Shown piece by piece: positions 45,554-57,883 of a DNA stretch of 64,000 nt. The stretch's first letter is position 1. Every line of letters begins with the position of its first letter. Position numbers and translations under genes: made by a program. The DNA comes from Pterois miles (Eukaryota > Chordata > Actinopteri > Perciformes > Scorpaenidae), in the NCBI GenBank assembly GCA_947000775.1, contig CAMQGK010000297.1, positions 1,377,001 through 1,441,000 on the forward strand, given 5' to 3'. Under the pieces are notes generated by a model. That model worked only from the letters and a program-made list of their open reading frames with translations. It searched no databases and was not told the origin of the DNA.

Positions 45554-46855
45554 CAAATTTCACCTCCCACCGTCCACAGACACAGGCTGGTTGGTTTGAT
45601 GGCTTTCATTATTTTGAAATTGTTTTTCTCCCATTTGCCCTTTTGTTTTTATACTATGTACAGCAGTAGAATGATCATTGGTACTGTAATAATACAAACA
45701 AGGTCATGTTTCACATGATGTACATTTTGCTGAGGAAAGATCACATCTAAATGGTCATAACAATGGCCAACACTGTGTGGCAGGTTTGTAATGACAGTGA
45801 CTCACTGAGGGTGGAGTGCAGTTTTCTTTGGGGGAGCGGTTGTGCGACTTCAAACTTTGACATAGGCTTTGGACAAACTAGCGGTGAAAACAAACAGCTG
45901 TGAGCTGATTAGTCGAAGAGGTTCTCCTCTGGGCGAACATCAACCATCAACTCCACTGCAATCATACGGTCCATGACGCCTGGAAAACTCAAACTTAGCA
46001 CGTTGGTGGCCACAGAGAGGGAAAATATATATTGAGATCGTAATTTATTAATATGTACTTAGATCGGTCCCACGTTTTGATTTTTTCGTGTGCGCAAGAT
46101 CATTTGTGGCCTCAATTTAATTAATGCTTTTACACGTTTAGTTCATTGGTGCGCACAAGATAAGTGTATTAGAACTAGCATAGCGCACACCACTGTAGTC
46201 TCTAACTGGGGTGATGTTGCCCCTTGTCCAGCCACGATTACGCACGGTAGATCTGTTGGTTACATTTTGTGCAGCCAGCATCAGACTGTTGTAAAATAAT
46301 CCCCAAACCCCTCGTGCTTATGTGCAAATGCAAAAGATATCGTTTTCATACATCATGCTACACAGTTTCTTCTGCGCATCAACAAAAGTTTCCACAGCTC
46401 CATGAACGGGTGGGCGCGTATTAATTTTTAAACGATGCTGGCCAATCTGGAGCTCCACGATTTAACTGTAATACTTGTAGATGTGTGGCTGTGATAATCA
46501 ACACAATGTGATGCGCCCTATCAAGTGCGTCAGGACCGTGCCAAATGCACTTTTGGTAAATTCGTGGCCAAGTTCACTTGGCACACCTGTGGGGCACTTG
46601 GGCACTGGGTAGGATCAGACAGAATGTATTATCATAGATGGGTACATAAGAGAGTGTGACATGGCTTTATCACACTGACTGCTTTCACTCCTTGTAGTAA
46701 CAGGGCTATCCTCGTAACGCACTGACAGTTTTTAACCTGAACAATCTCTATCACTTCATGTCGCTCATCGAAGTCTAGTTAGTACAACTAATGCTGACAT
46801 AAGTGGACAGAGCGCACTTCAACCGGCGTAGTGGGTTTGAATGTTGCTATGGACG

Positions 46856-47309
46856 GATGATAACAATAATAATAATAACAATAACAATAACAATAACAAT
46901 AATAATAATAATAAACTTCACCCAAACTTGATTCATATCTGACCCAGGTAGACTGAAGTTCATCACCTCTTACATGAAGTTCAGATTCCCCTCCACTCGC
47001 GATGAGTCTCTCCTTCTCCTGCCTCCCCTTCCCCTCATCTATCTGACGGCCACCTCCGCCATCGTCACCTACGGCTGCCTTGGATGCAGCTGCTGCCTCC
47101 TTTCCGTTTGTTGTTGTTCTCCATGTTGTTCTCCTCGCTCTCTGTATGATTAAGAATCAATCATGACTAATGGGCCAATCTACCAGATTTGTGTACCAAT
47201 AGGTATCATGACTAATACCAATTACTAATACCAGTACCATTGTATAAAAAAAAAAAAAAAAAAAAAAACTATTGGCATGCTGGTATGCCCGATGGCCAGT
47301 CCATAGGTG
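46856..47309. mobile_element. hAT element remnant (unit C)
   Basis: Only the right half survives, ending at 47309 before GGTGTAAG. Its left border is a (AACAAT)n-rich tract fused directly to upstream sequence at GCTATGGACG, so about 1.1 kb including the left terminus is lost. Confidence 0.75.
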
Positions 47310-47389
47310 GGTGTAAGTCATTCCTGGGTCTCCAGCCCACTTCTGCAGTATCCAATTAATTGCTTTAAACATTTTCCTTCACAATCAGG

Positions 47390-47555
47390 ACTCCTGGGCA
47401 CCTCCCTTCTCCCTTTTTCACATGAACGTCCAACTGGCAAGAGGCCCTGGGGTAGACCCAGAACACGTTGGAGAGATTATATACACAACCTGGCCCTGGA
47501 TAAGTGGAAGAAAAGGGATGGATGGATGGATGGATGGATGGATGGATGGATGGAT
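47390..47555 (+). mobile_element. Rex3 LINE 3' end with GATG repeats (unit C)
   Basis: This has the same shortened form as unit A, ending in nine GATG repeats. Confidence 0.75.
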
Positions 47556-47808
47556 TTTGTCAATTTTGTTTCTGAAATATTACAGTTTGACCTCTTTGAC
47601 CACACCTTGACCAGTTTTTTACATGAAACCATCTGAGGTGTTTAGAGGGGCTTTCACTCTTTGGCGAAACTGCTGACAACTCACAGACATCTGACACAAC
47701 AAAAAGCCCCAGTAAGACAGGACAAAACATGGGGTCACAAGCCTACAAGGTTGAGAGCTACTGGTTTAATTTAAATGCAGTGTATTTTCTAAGCTTTCTC
47801 TTTCAGAG

Positions 47809-49301
47809 ATGTCCTCCCAAATCAGACCGAGGCTGCTGCCAAGAGCCAGATGTACGTTTGATGAGCCTGTTCACGTGAAGGTGGTCGGACTGAGGTCGAG
47901 ACAGGTGGTCACCATGAGAGCCAGATCAACTGACGAGAAGGGAGTGGTGTTTAGCTCCTCGGCCACCTACAAGGCTGATGGGAACGGGGAGATCGACCTG
48001 GAGAGAGACCCCTCTCTGGGTGGGAGCTACATCGGGGTTGAACCCACTGGTCTGCTGTGGTCCATGAGGGCAGACACCCTGCACAAAAGGTTTAAAAAGT
48101 CATTTTCTCTAAACCCACATGTTGTGAAGTTCTCTGTGCATGAGGAGGAGGGGGAGGGCAGGATGCTGGCAGAGGCGACCAATGAGAGGCTTCTGATAGG
48201 AGACGGGGTCAGTCGGCTCCCCGTCAAAGAGGGGAACATTCGTGGAGTCCTGTTTACTCCTCCAGGTTGGTCTATGTTTCTGTTACGCTTCAAATCATTC
48301 AAGTAGTAAAGTTAAAGGAAAATGCTGGAATTATTTTTTCTTGATTATTAACAAAGAGACCAAAACAACAGTGAATTAATTTCACTAACCAGTACTGCTT
48401 GCATGGCCACAGCCTGATAAAGCTGTTCATCAGGCAAATCAAGCCTTTAAAAACACACGTCTTCATTATGATGAAGATATTCCATATAAATTTCATGTCC
48501 TGAATAAGACACAAACGGATAAATGTCAAAACCAGGATACTATTGTGCATGTAAACGTAGTAGAGCTGGAGTGGGAAAGTGCTTCTGTTGACTTTCTTTT
48601 CTAGTTTGATAAGATGAAAGAAATAAAGGGACCACGTTCATTTTAATGTAGGAATATGTTTTCCAAGTACAACGGTTTTGCTGTTTTATTCATTATGTAT
48701 TTCTAATATTAGTGTTTTTTAACTATGTGAATCAGGCAGCTAATTACTACCTGTCACTTGGGGCCACCACAGTGTTGATATTTTGTTCTCATCTGTCTTT
48801 TAATCCAGGAGGAGGTCCGTTCCCTGCTGTGTTGGATCTCTACACTGTTGGTGGTGGTTTGTCAGAGAAACGGTCCTCTCTGCTGGCCAGTCGTGGGTTT
48901 GTGATTCTGACCGTAGCGCTGTACGGTCGTGATGACATGCCGACAAACACCAGAGAGATCCATTGGATTATTTTGAAGAATAGAGTTTTTAAAAAAACAG
49001 GATAAGGTGAGTGGTTTGATCAGTACTGTCCTATTTATGGGAATCTTGATTTTTTGGGGTGGACATACGTACAGTATATGCTAAGTTGTGTGGTATTATT
49101 TTTAATACCATGTCTTGGGGTGCTAAAGTTGGAAACTTCAACTTCTGTACTCAGTGGCTAAAGTGTGTATTTCTATTTATGTTTATCTACAAAAGAGCCA
49201 ATGTGTGTAGCATCACAAGAACTAGTTTGCTTGTTTTTCCACAGGTTGGCAGTAAAGGAGTTGGTGTAATAAGCCTTTCAAAAAGTGGAGATCTTGCACT
49301 T
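47809..49301 (+). pseudogene. Acyl-CoA thioesterase/BAAT-family gene, copy C (3'-truncated)
   Basis: Exon 1 (47809-48265) is intact. Exon 2 (48809-49006) has a 1-nt deletion (CATTGG for CATCTGG) and a 4-nt deletion (GAAGAATAGAG for GAAGAAGCAATAGAG). Exon 3 survives only for 57 nt (49245-49301), up to GATCTTGCACT, where it is fused to the unit-end sequence TGGAGAGTTTTACG. The acidic and histidine residues of the catalytic triad are lost. It cannot make a family-length protein. Confidence 0.9.
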
Positions 49302-49355
49302 GGAGAGTTTTACGTCTTCAGTCAGACCTGGGCCAGTTATTTAAAACCACGCTGT

Positions 49356-49463
49356 CAGGTTGCTTGTGCTCCTTTTCCTACCACACTTTTCCCTTCCAGT
49401 CAACTTTCTGTGAGTAGGCTTTGATACAGCGCTCTGCGAACAGCCAGCCCTTTTAGCGATGAC
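49356..49463 (-). mobile_element. Tc1 transposase N-terminal fragment (unit D)
   Basis: This is the same fragment as in unit C. Confidence 0.7.
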
Positions 49464-50761
49464 CAAATTTCCCTCCCACCGTCCACAGACACAGGCTGGT
49501 CGGTTTGATGGCTTTCATTATTTTGAAATTGTTTTTCTCCCATTTGCCCTTTTGTTTTTATACTATGTACAGCAGTAGAATGATCATTGGTACTGTAATA
49601 ATACCAACAAGGTCATGTTTCACATGATGTACATTTTGCTGAGGAAAGATCCCATCTAAATGGTCATAACAATGGCCAACACTGTGTGGAAGGTTTGTAA
49701 TGACAGTGACTCACTGAGGGTGGAGTGCAGTTTTCTTTGGGGGAGCGGTTGTGCGACTTCAAACTTTGACATAGGCTTTGGACAAACTAGCGGTGAAAAC
49801 AAACAGCTGTGAGCTGATTAGTCGAAGAGGTTCTCCTCTGGGCGAACATCAACCATCAACTCCACTGCAATCATACGGTCCATGACGCCTGGAAAACTCA
49901 AACTTAGCACGTTGGTGGCCACAGAGAGGGAAAATATATATTGAGATCGTAATTTATTCATATGTACTTAGATCAGTCCCACGTTTTGATTTTTTCGTGT
50001 GCGCAAGATCATTTGTGGCCTCAATTTAATTAATGCTTTTACACGTTTAGTTCATTGGTGCGCACAAGATAAGTGTATTAGAACTAGCATAGCGCACACC
50101 ACTGCAGTCTCTAACTGGGGTGATGTTGCCCCTTGTCCAGCCACGATTACGCACAGTAGATCTGTTGGTTACATTTTGTGCAGCCAGCATCAGACTGTTG
50201 TAAAATAATCCCCAAACCCCTCGTGTTATGTGCAAATGCAAAAGATATCGTTTTCATACATCATGCTACACAGTTTCTTCTGCGCATCAACAAAAGTTTC
50301 CACAGCTCCATGAACGGGTGGGCGCGTATTAATTTTTAAACGATGCTGGCCAATCTGGAGCTCCACGATTAAACTGTAATACTTGTAGATGTGTGGCTGT
50401 GATAAACAACACAATGTGATGCGCCCTATCAAGTGCGTAGGACCGTGCCAAATGCACTTTTGGTAAATGTGGCCAAGTTCACTTGGCACACCTGTGGGGC
50501 ACTTGGGCACTGGGTAGGATCAGACAGAATGTATTATCATAGATGGGTACATAAGAGAGTGTGACATGGCTTTATCACACTGACTGCTTTCACTCCTTGT
50601 AGTAACAGGGCTATCCTCGTAACGCACTGACAGTTTTTAACCTGAACAATCTCTATCACTTCATGTCGCTCATCGAAGTCTAGTTAGTACAACTAACGCT
50701 GACATAAGTGGACAGAGCGCACTTCAACCGGCGTAGTGGGTTTGAATGTTGCTATGGACGG

Positions 50762-51215
50762 ATGATAACAATAATAATAATAACAATAACAATAACAATA
50801 ACAATAACAATAATAATAATAATAAACTTCACCCAAACTTGATTCATATCTGACCCAGGTAGACTGAAGTTCATCACCTCTTACATGAAGTTCAGATTCC
50901 CCTCCACTCGCGATGAGTCTCTCCTTCTCCTGCCTCCCCTTCCCCTCATCTATCTGACGGCCACCTCCGCCATCGTCACCTACGGCTGCCTTGGATGCAG
51001 CTGCTGCCTCCTTTCCGTTTGTTGTTGTTCTCCATGTTGTTCTCCTCGCTCTCTGTATGATGAAGAATCAATCATGACTAATGGGCCAATCTACCAGATT
51101 TGTGTACTAATAGGTATCATGACTAATACCAATTACTAATACCAGTACCATTGTTAAAAAAAAAAAAAAAAAAACTATTGGCATGCTGGTATGCCCGATG
51201 GCCAGTCCATAGGTG
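50762..51215. mobile_element. hAT element remnant (unit D)
   Basis: The same truncated form as in unit C, with the same left breakpoint, ends at 51215 before GGTGTAAG. Confidence 0.75.
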
Positions 51216-51294
51216 GGTGTAAGTCATTCCTGGGTCTCCAGCCCACTTCTGCAGTATCCAATTAATTGTTTTAAACATTTTCCTTCACAATCAG

Positions 51295-51453
51295 GACTCC
51301 TGGGCACCTCCCTTCTCCCTTTTTCACATGAACGTCCAACTGGCAAGAGGCCCTGGGGTAGACCCAGAACACGTTGGAGAGATTATATACACAACCTGGC
51401 CCTGGATAAGTGGAAGAAAAGGGGGGGATGGATGGATGGATGGATGGATGGAT
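51295..51453 (+). mobile_element. Rex3 LINE 3' end with GATG repeats (unit D)
   Basis: This has the same shortened form as units A and C, with a G-run before the GATG tail. Confidence 0.75.
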
Positions 51454-51711
51454 TTTGTCAATTTTGTTTCTGAAATATTACAGTTTGACCTCTTTGACCA
51501 CACCTTGACCAGTTTTTTTTTTTACATGAAACCATCTGAGGTGTTTAGAGGGGCTTTCACTCTTTGGCGAAACTGCTGACAACTCACAGACATCTGACAC
51601 AACAAAAAGCCCCAGTAAGACAGGACAAAACATGGGGTCACAAGCCTACAAGGTTGAGAGCTACTGGTTTAATTTAAATGCAGTGTATTTTCTAAGCTTT
51701 CCGTTTCAGAG

Positions 51712-53762
51712 ATGTCCTCCCAAATCAGACTGAGGCTGCTGCTGAGAGCCAGATGTATGTTTGATGAGCCTGTTCACGTGAAGGTGGTCGGACTGAGGTC
51801 GAGACAGGTGGTCACCATGAGAGCCAGATCAACTGATGAGAAGGGAGTGGTGTTTAGCTCCTCGGCCACCTACAAGGCTGATGGGAACGGGGAGATCGAC
51901 CTGGAGAGAGACCCCTCTCTGGGTGGGAACTACATCGGGGTTGAACCCACTGGTCTGCTGTGGTCCATGAGGGCAGACACCCTGCACAAAAGGTTTAAAA
52001 AGTAATTTTCTCTAAACCCACATGTTGTGAAGTTCTCTGTGCATGAGGAGGAGGGGGAGGGCAGGATGCTGGCAGAGGCGACCAATGAGAGGCTTCTGAT
52101 AGGAGACGGGGTCAGTCGGCTCCCCGTCAAAGAGGGGGAACATTCGTGGAGTCCTGTTTACTCCTCCAGGTTGGTCTATGTTTCTGTTACGCTTCAAATC
52201 ATTCAAGTAGTAAAGTTAAAGGAAAATGCTGGAATTATTTTTTCTTGATTATTAACAAAGAGACCAAAACAACAGTGAATTAATTTCACTAACCAGTACT
52301 GCTTGCATGGCCACAGCCTGATAAAGCTGTTCATCAGGCACATCAAGCCTTTAAAAACACACGTCTTCATTATGATGAAGATATTCCATATAAATTTCAT
52401 GTCCTGAATAAGACACAAACGGATAAATGTCAAAACCAGGATACTATTGTGCATGTAAACGTAGTCAGAGCTGGAGTGGGAAAGTGCTTCTGTTGACTTT
52501 CTTTTCTAGTTTGATAAGATGAAAGAAATAAAGGGACCACGTTCATTTTAATGTAGGAATATGTTTTCCAAGTACAACGGTTTTGCTGTTTTATTCATTA
52601 TGTATTTCTAATATTAGTGTTTTTTAACTATGTGAATCAGGCAGCTAATTACTACCTGTCACTTGGGGCCACCACAGTGTTGATATTTTGTTCTCATCTG
52701 TCTTTTAATCCAGGAGGAGGTCCGTTCCCTGCTGTGTTGGATCTCTACACTGTTGGTGGTGGTTTGTCAGAGAAACGGTCCTCTCTGCTGGCCAGTCGTG
52801 GGTTTGTGGTTCTGACCGTAGTGCTGTACGGTCGTGATGACATGCCGACAAACACCAAAGAGATCCATCTGGATTATTTTGAAGAATAGAGTTTTTAAAA
52901 AAACAGGATAAGGTGAGTGGTTTGATCAGTACTGTCCTATTCTATGGGAATCTTGATTTTTTGGGGTGGACATACGTACAGTATATGCTAAGTTGTGTGG
53001 TATTATTTTTAATACCATGTCTTGGGGTGCTAAAGTTGGAAACATTTCAACTTCTGTACTCAGTGGCTAAAGTGTGTATTTCTATTTATGTTTATCTACA
53101 AAAGAGCCAATGTGTGTAGCATCACAAGAACTAGTTTGCTTGTTTTTCCACAGGTTGGCAGTAAAGGAGTTGGTGTAATAAGCCTTTCAAAAAGTGGAGA
53201 TCTTGCACTTTCAATAGCCTCTTACCTACCAGATGTTGATGCCACAGTGTGTATTAATGGCTGCTCTGCCAACACACTTTTTCCCCTCTACTATAAGAAG
53301 AGCCAAGTCCTCCGTCCGTTAATGTTTGACATCAGCAAGATTGTTCCCACTGAGTCAGGGGCCTTCATTACCAAGAATGCTGTGCATAATCCGCTGGCAG
53401 AGGAGAACATGGCCACCCTGGTCCCCATTGAACAAGCCAAGGGACGTTTCCTCTTTGTGGCATCAGAGGATGACAACAACTGGGACAGCAAGTCTTACAT
53501 GGACATGGTGGTGGAGAGACTGAAGAGTCATAGGAAGGACAACTTTGAGACTGTGTGTTACCCCGGAGCGGGACATTACCTAGAGCCACCTTATGGACCC
53601 TACTGCCCCTCCAGTTTTCATGGGCTTATAAACAAGCCGGTCTCTTGGGGGGGTGAGCGCAAGTCCCACGCAGCAGCTGAAGTCCTCCTGTGGAAGAGGA
53701 TCCAGGACTTCTTCAGAACTCACCTGAGCTGTGATACTGCACAGACTGAAGGCAAATTATAG
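51712..53762 (+). pseudogene. Acyl-CoA thioesterase/BAAT-family gene, copy D (multiple lesions)
   Basis: Exons are 51712-52169, 52714-52912 and 53154-53762. Exon 1 has a nonsense change (TCA to TAA, 52003-52005, after HKRFKK) and one extra G near 52133. Exon 2 has the same 4-nt deletion as copy C, giving YFEE and then TAG. Exon 3 is fully open (202 codons) with the expected catalytic motifs. Several independent lesions make this a pseudogene. Confidence 0.9.
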
Positions 53763-54150
53763 ATACACATATCATGAGATGGAAGACATACAAACAGATG
53801 GTAGTTGGTAGTACAGTAAATAATTGTATGTGAAGGAAGCTAACAATTTAATGCTTGATTTGATGACTGAATATTTCATGTATTTCAACACTATGACTGA
53901 GTGATAATGGGTCTACTCAACTTATAATACAAGTTTGAGAATAGAAAGTGAAATTGAAATTGAAAGTGAAAGGAGCTCAGTATGTAATTCAGATTATCAA
54001 TGTGGCCATTTCAAAATGGCTAAATATGTGGTGGAAGGAGGCTTAACCAATCCAGTTAAATGTGAAGTGTCCTTTTTCTTATTAAAAAAGCTCACTGTGA
54101 TGTTTAACTGTCTATGTCTGTCTTACATTCTGTAAACCTGAACTTAACCT

Positions 54151-54422
54151 GCACGTTGGTGTAGTGGTTCGCACCGTTGCCTCACAGCACAGGTTCAAAT
54201 CCAGCGTGGATCTTCTGTGTCAAGTTTGTATGTTCTCCCCATGTTAGCGTAGGTTTTCTCCGGTTCTCTGGCTTCTTCCCACAGTCCAAAGACATGCAGG
54301 TTAATTGATCACTCTAACGTGCCTGTAGGTGTGACTGTGAGTTTGAATGGTTGTCTGGCGAACTGGGGAACTGGGATGGGCTAACGGGTAAGTGGTTGAA
54401 GATTGATGAATGGATGGATGAT
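54151..54422 (+). mobile_element. tRNA-derived SINE, unit D
   Basis: The same SINE copy as in unit A, duplicated with the segment. Confidence 0.75.
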
Positions 54423-54497
54423 CTTTACCTTTTGCTGACACCATGTCTATTAACTGAACTGGATCTGTCTCCTCAGCTTGGCACTGGGCATCATGTT

Positions 54498-54600
54498 ACA
54501 TGTCAACACATACCCGGTTGGACATCAACAGTGACTTTTATTGACATGTCAACACACACCCGGTTGGACATCAACAGTGCCTTTTATTGACATGTCAATA
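54498..54600. repeat. 46-bp tandem repeat, 2.2 copies (unit D)
   Basis: The same repeat as in unit A. Confidence 0.85.
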
Positions 54601-54826
54601 TATATTTGGCAGCTTTTATATACCCATTATTTTAATTACATAATTCAATCAGACTCTGTATAACTGCATTTAAAAATGATGATTTTAAGTTTTTGCCAAT
54701 CATTAATTTGGAAAATTCTGATGATTTTATCACATGCAGACTTAAACACAATGTTCTAACATGTTTTCCTCTTTTAAACGACAGCTGTTGGATCTGTATT
54801 GTTATGTTTCCAATGTGGACAGACAA

Positions 54827-55163
54827 GGGGGGGGGGGCGGCAGTAGCTCAGTCTGTAGGGAGTTGGCTTGGGAACCGGAGGGTCACCGGTTCAAGTCCCG
54901 ACATGGACCAAAAACTGAGTGTGAACTGGTAGCTGGAGAGGTGCCAGTTTACCTCTTGGGCACTGCCGGGGGGCCCCTTGAGCAAGGCACCAAACCCCCA
55001 ACTGCTCGGGGCGCTTGTCTGGAGCAGCCCCCCCACTCTGACACCTCTCCATTACTGCATGTGTGTGTGTGTTTGTGTGCATGTACCATGTATAAGTTAA
55101 ACAGAGTGTAAATTGAATTTCCCCACTGTGGGACTAATAAAGGTAGATCTTCTTCTTCTTCTT
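54827..55163 (+). mobile_element. tRNA-derived SINE with CTT tail (unit D only)
   Basis: A second member of the same SINE family, inserted at a different site in unit D. Units A and B read GACAGACAAAGCAG there. Left and right borders share only CAA. The 5' end begins with a G-run. Confidence 0.8.
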
Positions 55164-55925
55164 CAAAGCAGAAGTCTATAATTGGTCCATTATTTATGTT
55201 ATACATAAATAACAGAATTCGAGCTAGTCAATACTTCACTGTCTATTTATTTTTGCTGATGATGCAGTTTCATATGCCCCAGGCTCCACCCCAGCAGAGG
55301 CCCTGTCTCATATTCAGTCTGCCTTTGATACTTTCCCATTATCACTCCATAATCACAGACTAGATTTAAATGCAGAGAAGACCAAGTATTCTCTACCTCC
55401 ACCAAAGACACTGACTTTCTTGCCATTAAAACCTCAAATGGCACTCATATTACTAGTGCTGAGTCATACAAATACTTTTTTTGAATTGGGTTTGGTTTGT
55501 CATTTAAGATCCATATTCAATATTGATTCAAACATTAAAAATCAAACTAGACTTTTGAAATTAAAGGATGTCTGTCCTCTTCCAACCGTAAAATTACTGT
55601 GCAGTCAACATTCAGGTCTGTCCTTGACCATGGAGATATTCTCTACTGCTATGCTGCCCCATCAGCACTTCAGCAGTATAACCCTGTGTATCATAGTGCA
55701 TTACACTTTATCACAAATAACAAATTTCAGATTGATCATTGTTCTCTGTAGCAGACAGATAGGTGGACCTCCTTACAGTCACAAAGACATAGCCATCTCA
55801 TCCATTTAGAAATCTTTACTGTTTAAGCTTCCAGACTACCTCACGTCTCTTCTCTCATTAAAAATCGTGGAGTGGCTGTGGTGTTTTTACGACTCAGAGT
55901 AGCAGCCTGTAGTCTTTTTGTTGAT
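55164..55925 (+). mobile_element. L2-like LINE fragment (unit D)
   Basis: The same LINE fragment as in unit A, here preceded by a SINE insertion at 54827. Confidence 0.75.
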
Positions 55926-56191
55926 TCATGAACTTCAAGTTTTCATAATTGTGTACATTGTAATACTTTTTTCAGTAGACTCAGTCACCATTGTGTCATC
56001 ATTTGGCGATAGATAGTAACTTATAAGACATGTATTTAAATGAAAATCTTTGAGATATAAACATAAATTAAATGAAATAAATTAGATATTTTACAGTTAG
56101 TTAACAGAGAGTCCTCACAACATCTGTTAAGGGAACAACACTTGGATGAATGACCTCCGAGGTTGCACTCACCCGCTGGAGGACTCATACA

Positions 56192-56412
56192 TAAAACCTC
56201 ATTGAGCTCCAGGCAGTGTTCTTGGTCCTTCAGCACTTCGGGAGAAACAAATGCTGGTGAGGACCTACAACCACACCATGGTGGTTTACATGAACAAGCA
56301 GGGCAGAGTTTAGTCTGCTGCCCTGTTAGAAACAGTGGAGAACCAGTGGTTGTGGGCCTCAGAGCACCTAGTTTCTGAAAGCTCTCCACATTTCCAGGTC
56401 AAGGGTTCTGTT
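56192..56412 (+). mobile_element. DIRS-like RNase H fragment (unit D)
   Basis: The same fragment as in unit A. Confidence 0.6.
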
Positions 56413-56498
56413 AGTTGACCGACACAATACCCACTGCTCGCTATGGTTCTCCCTGGCATGGTACTACGACCCACCTCTAGGAGGTGGGCACATTTACA

Positions 56499-57176
56499 AA
56501 TGTGCCATGGCCAAGAAAACTGCTTTATATCTTCCCATCATTCCATCCTATCACTCCCCTACTGGAGAGAGAATCTGGAGAGACCACTGCCTGTTCAAGG
56601 CAAAGTGGTTAAGAACTGATTCAGATGTTGGTAGCCCAACTCTGGACCATCCTCCAGTTCTTGGGGGTTCTGTCTCAGCAGATGGGAGCAGTAGGTGCTT
56701 TGCCCATTCAGAGGGACAGGCTGAGGACGGCTGGACTGTCTGTGCATGTTGTGCAGACTATCCAGGTGGCAAGAGGGTGATCCACCACTGCCTGTTTCAA
56801 GGCAAAGTGGTTTGGGTTCCAGCGCTGCTGTGAGGAAAAATGGCTAGATGCCTGTCTTGTACAGTCTGTACTGATGATTGAGTGCTGTCTCATGCTTCTA
56901 TTGAAGTGTATGCAGCAGCCATTATTTCCTGCCGTGAGGGTTTTGGCACCAGACTGGTCTTGGCCACCTTTTCATGAAGTGGTTTCAGTAGGGGGTCAGG
57001 AGGCAACGACCAGTAGTGTGTGTGTCCTCCCTGTGGCGGGAACTTCCATTGGTGTTTGAGGCATTGGTGATGGACCCTTTTGAGCCTCTAGTGTTCCTCT
57101 TCAAAGGCGTTGTCATTGAAGACAGCTTACTGCTTGCATTGACCTCATCTCAGAAAGTATGAACTGACCACCCCAT
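56499..57176 (+). mobile_element. DIRS-like recombinase fragment (unit D)
   Basis: The same fragment as in unit A, without the SINE on its left. Confidence 0.6.
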
Positions 57177-57210
57177 CGGTGCACCCCAGTTGCTTGATGC
57201 TTCGTGGTGA

Positions 57211-57796
57211 TTACAGCAGGTCTGCTGTCAGACCAAAACCCTCTTTTGTTGCTATAAATTTAATGCGTTCAATCAGGTTGAGGGTCATAACACTGGATGC
57301 TTTTAACCTCTGCCCCATGAGGCTATTTTTGCTGCGCTATTCTCTTAGCCTTCCAACCCTCACCTATAGTCATGAGCTTTGGGTAGTGACTGAAAGAACA
57401 ACATCACGGATTCAAGTAGCTGAAATGAGTTTCCTTCGTAGGGCGGCTGTGCTCAAGCCTTAGAGATAAGGTGAGGAGAGCTCAGACACCTGGAGGGAGC
57501 TTGGAGTGGGGCCACTGCTCCTTTGCATGAAAAGGGGCCAGCTGAGGTGGTTTGGGTATCTGTTCAGGATGCCTCCTGGACACCTCTGAGCATGTTCAAC
57601 TGGTAAGAAGCCCTGGGGTAGACCAGAAAACGCTGGGAGAGATTACATATCTTGTACGGCCTGGGAACGCCTCGGGGTCTCCCAGGAAGAGCTGGAAAAT
57701 GATGCTGGGGAGAGGGAGGTCTGGAATTCCCTACTAAACCTGATGCCCCCGCAACCTGACCCTGAATAAGTGGAAGAAAATGGATAGATGGATGTT
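57211..57796 (+). mobile_element. Rex3 LINE fragment at the end of unit D
   Basis: The same fragment as in unit A, followed by an uninterrupted run of more than 20 G (57818-57837). Confidence 0.8.
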
Positions 57797-57883
57797 GTGT
57801 TATCAATATTTTTTTTTGGGGGGGGGGGGGGGGGGGGTATTGGAGAGTTTTACGTCTTCAGTCAGACCTGGGCCAGTTATTTA

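Larger units (their letters stand above)
45434..49343 (+). repeat. Segmental duplication unit C (3.9 kb, internally deleted)
   Basis: The third unit has the same left junction as B. It lacks about 1.1 kb upstream of the gene (the Rex3 5' piece and the left end of the hAT element). Everything from early exon 3 of the gene to the unit's terminal G-run is also deleted. Confidence 0.9.
49344..57883 (+). repeat. Segmental duplication unit D (8.5 kb)
   Basis: The fourth unit shares the upstream deletions of unit C and the same left junction, but has a complete 3' half. It ends at 57883, where the sequence continues into ancestral flank (TTTACAGGAAACCATCTG) rather than another junction. Confidence 0.9.
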
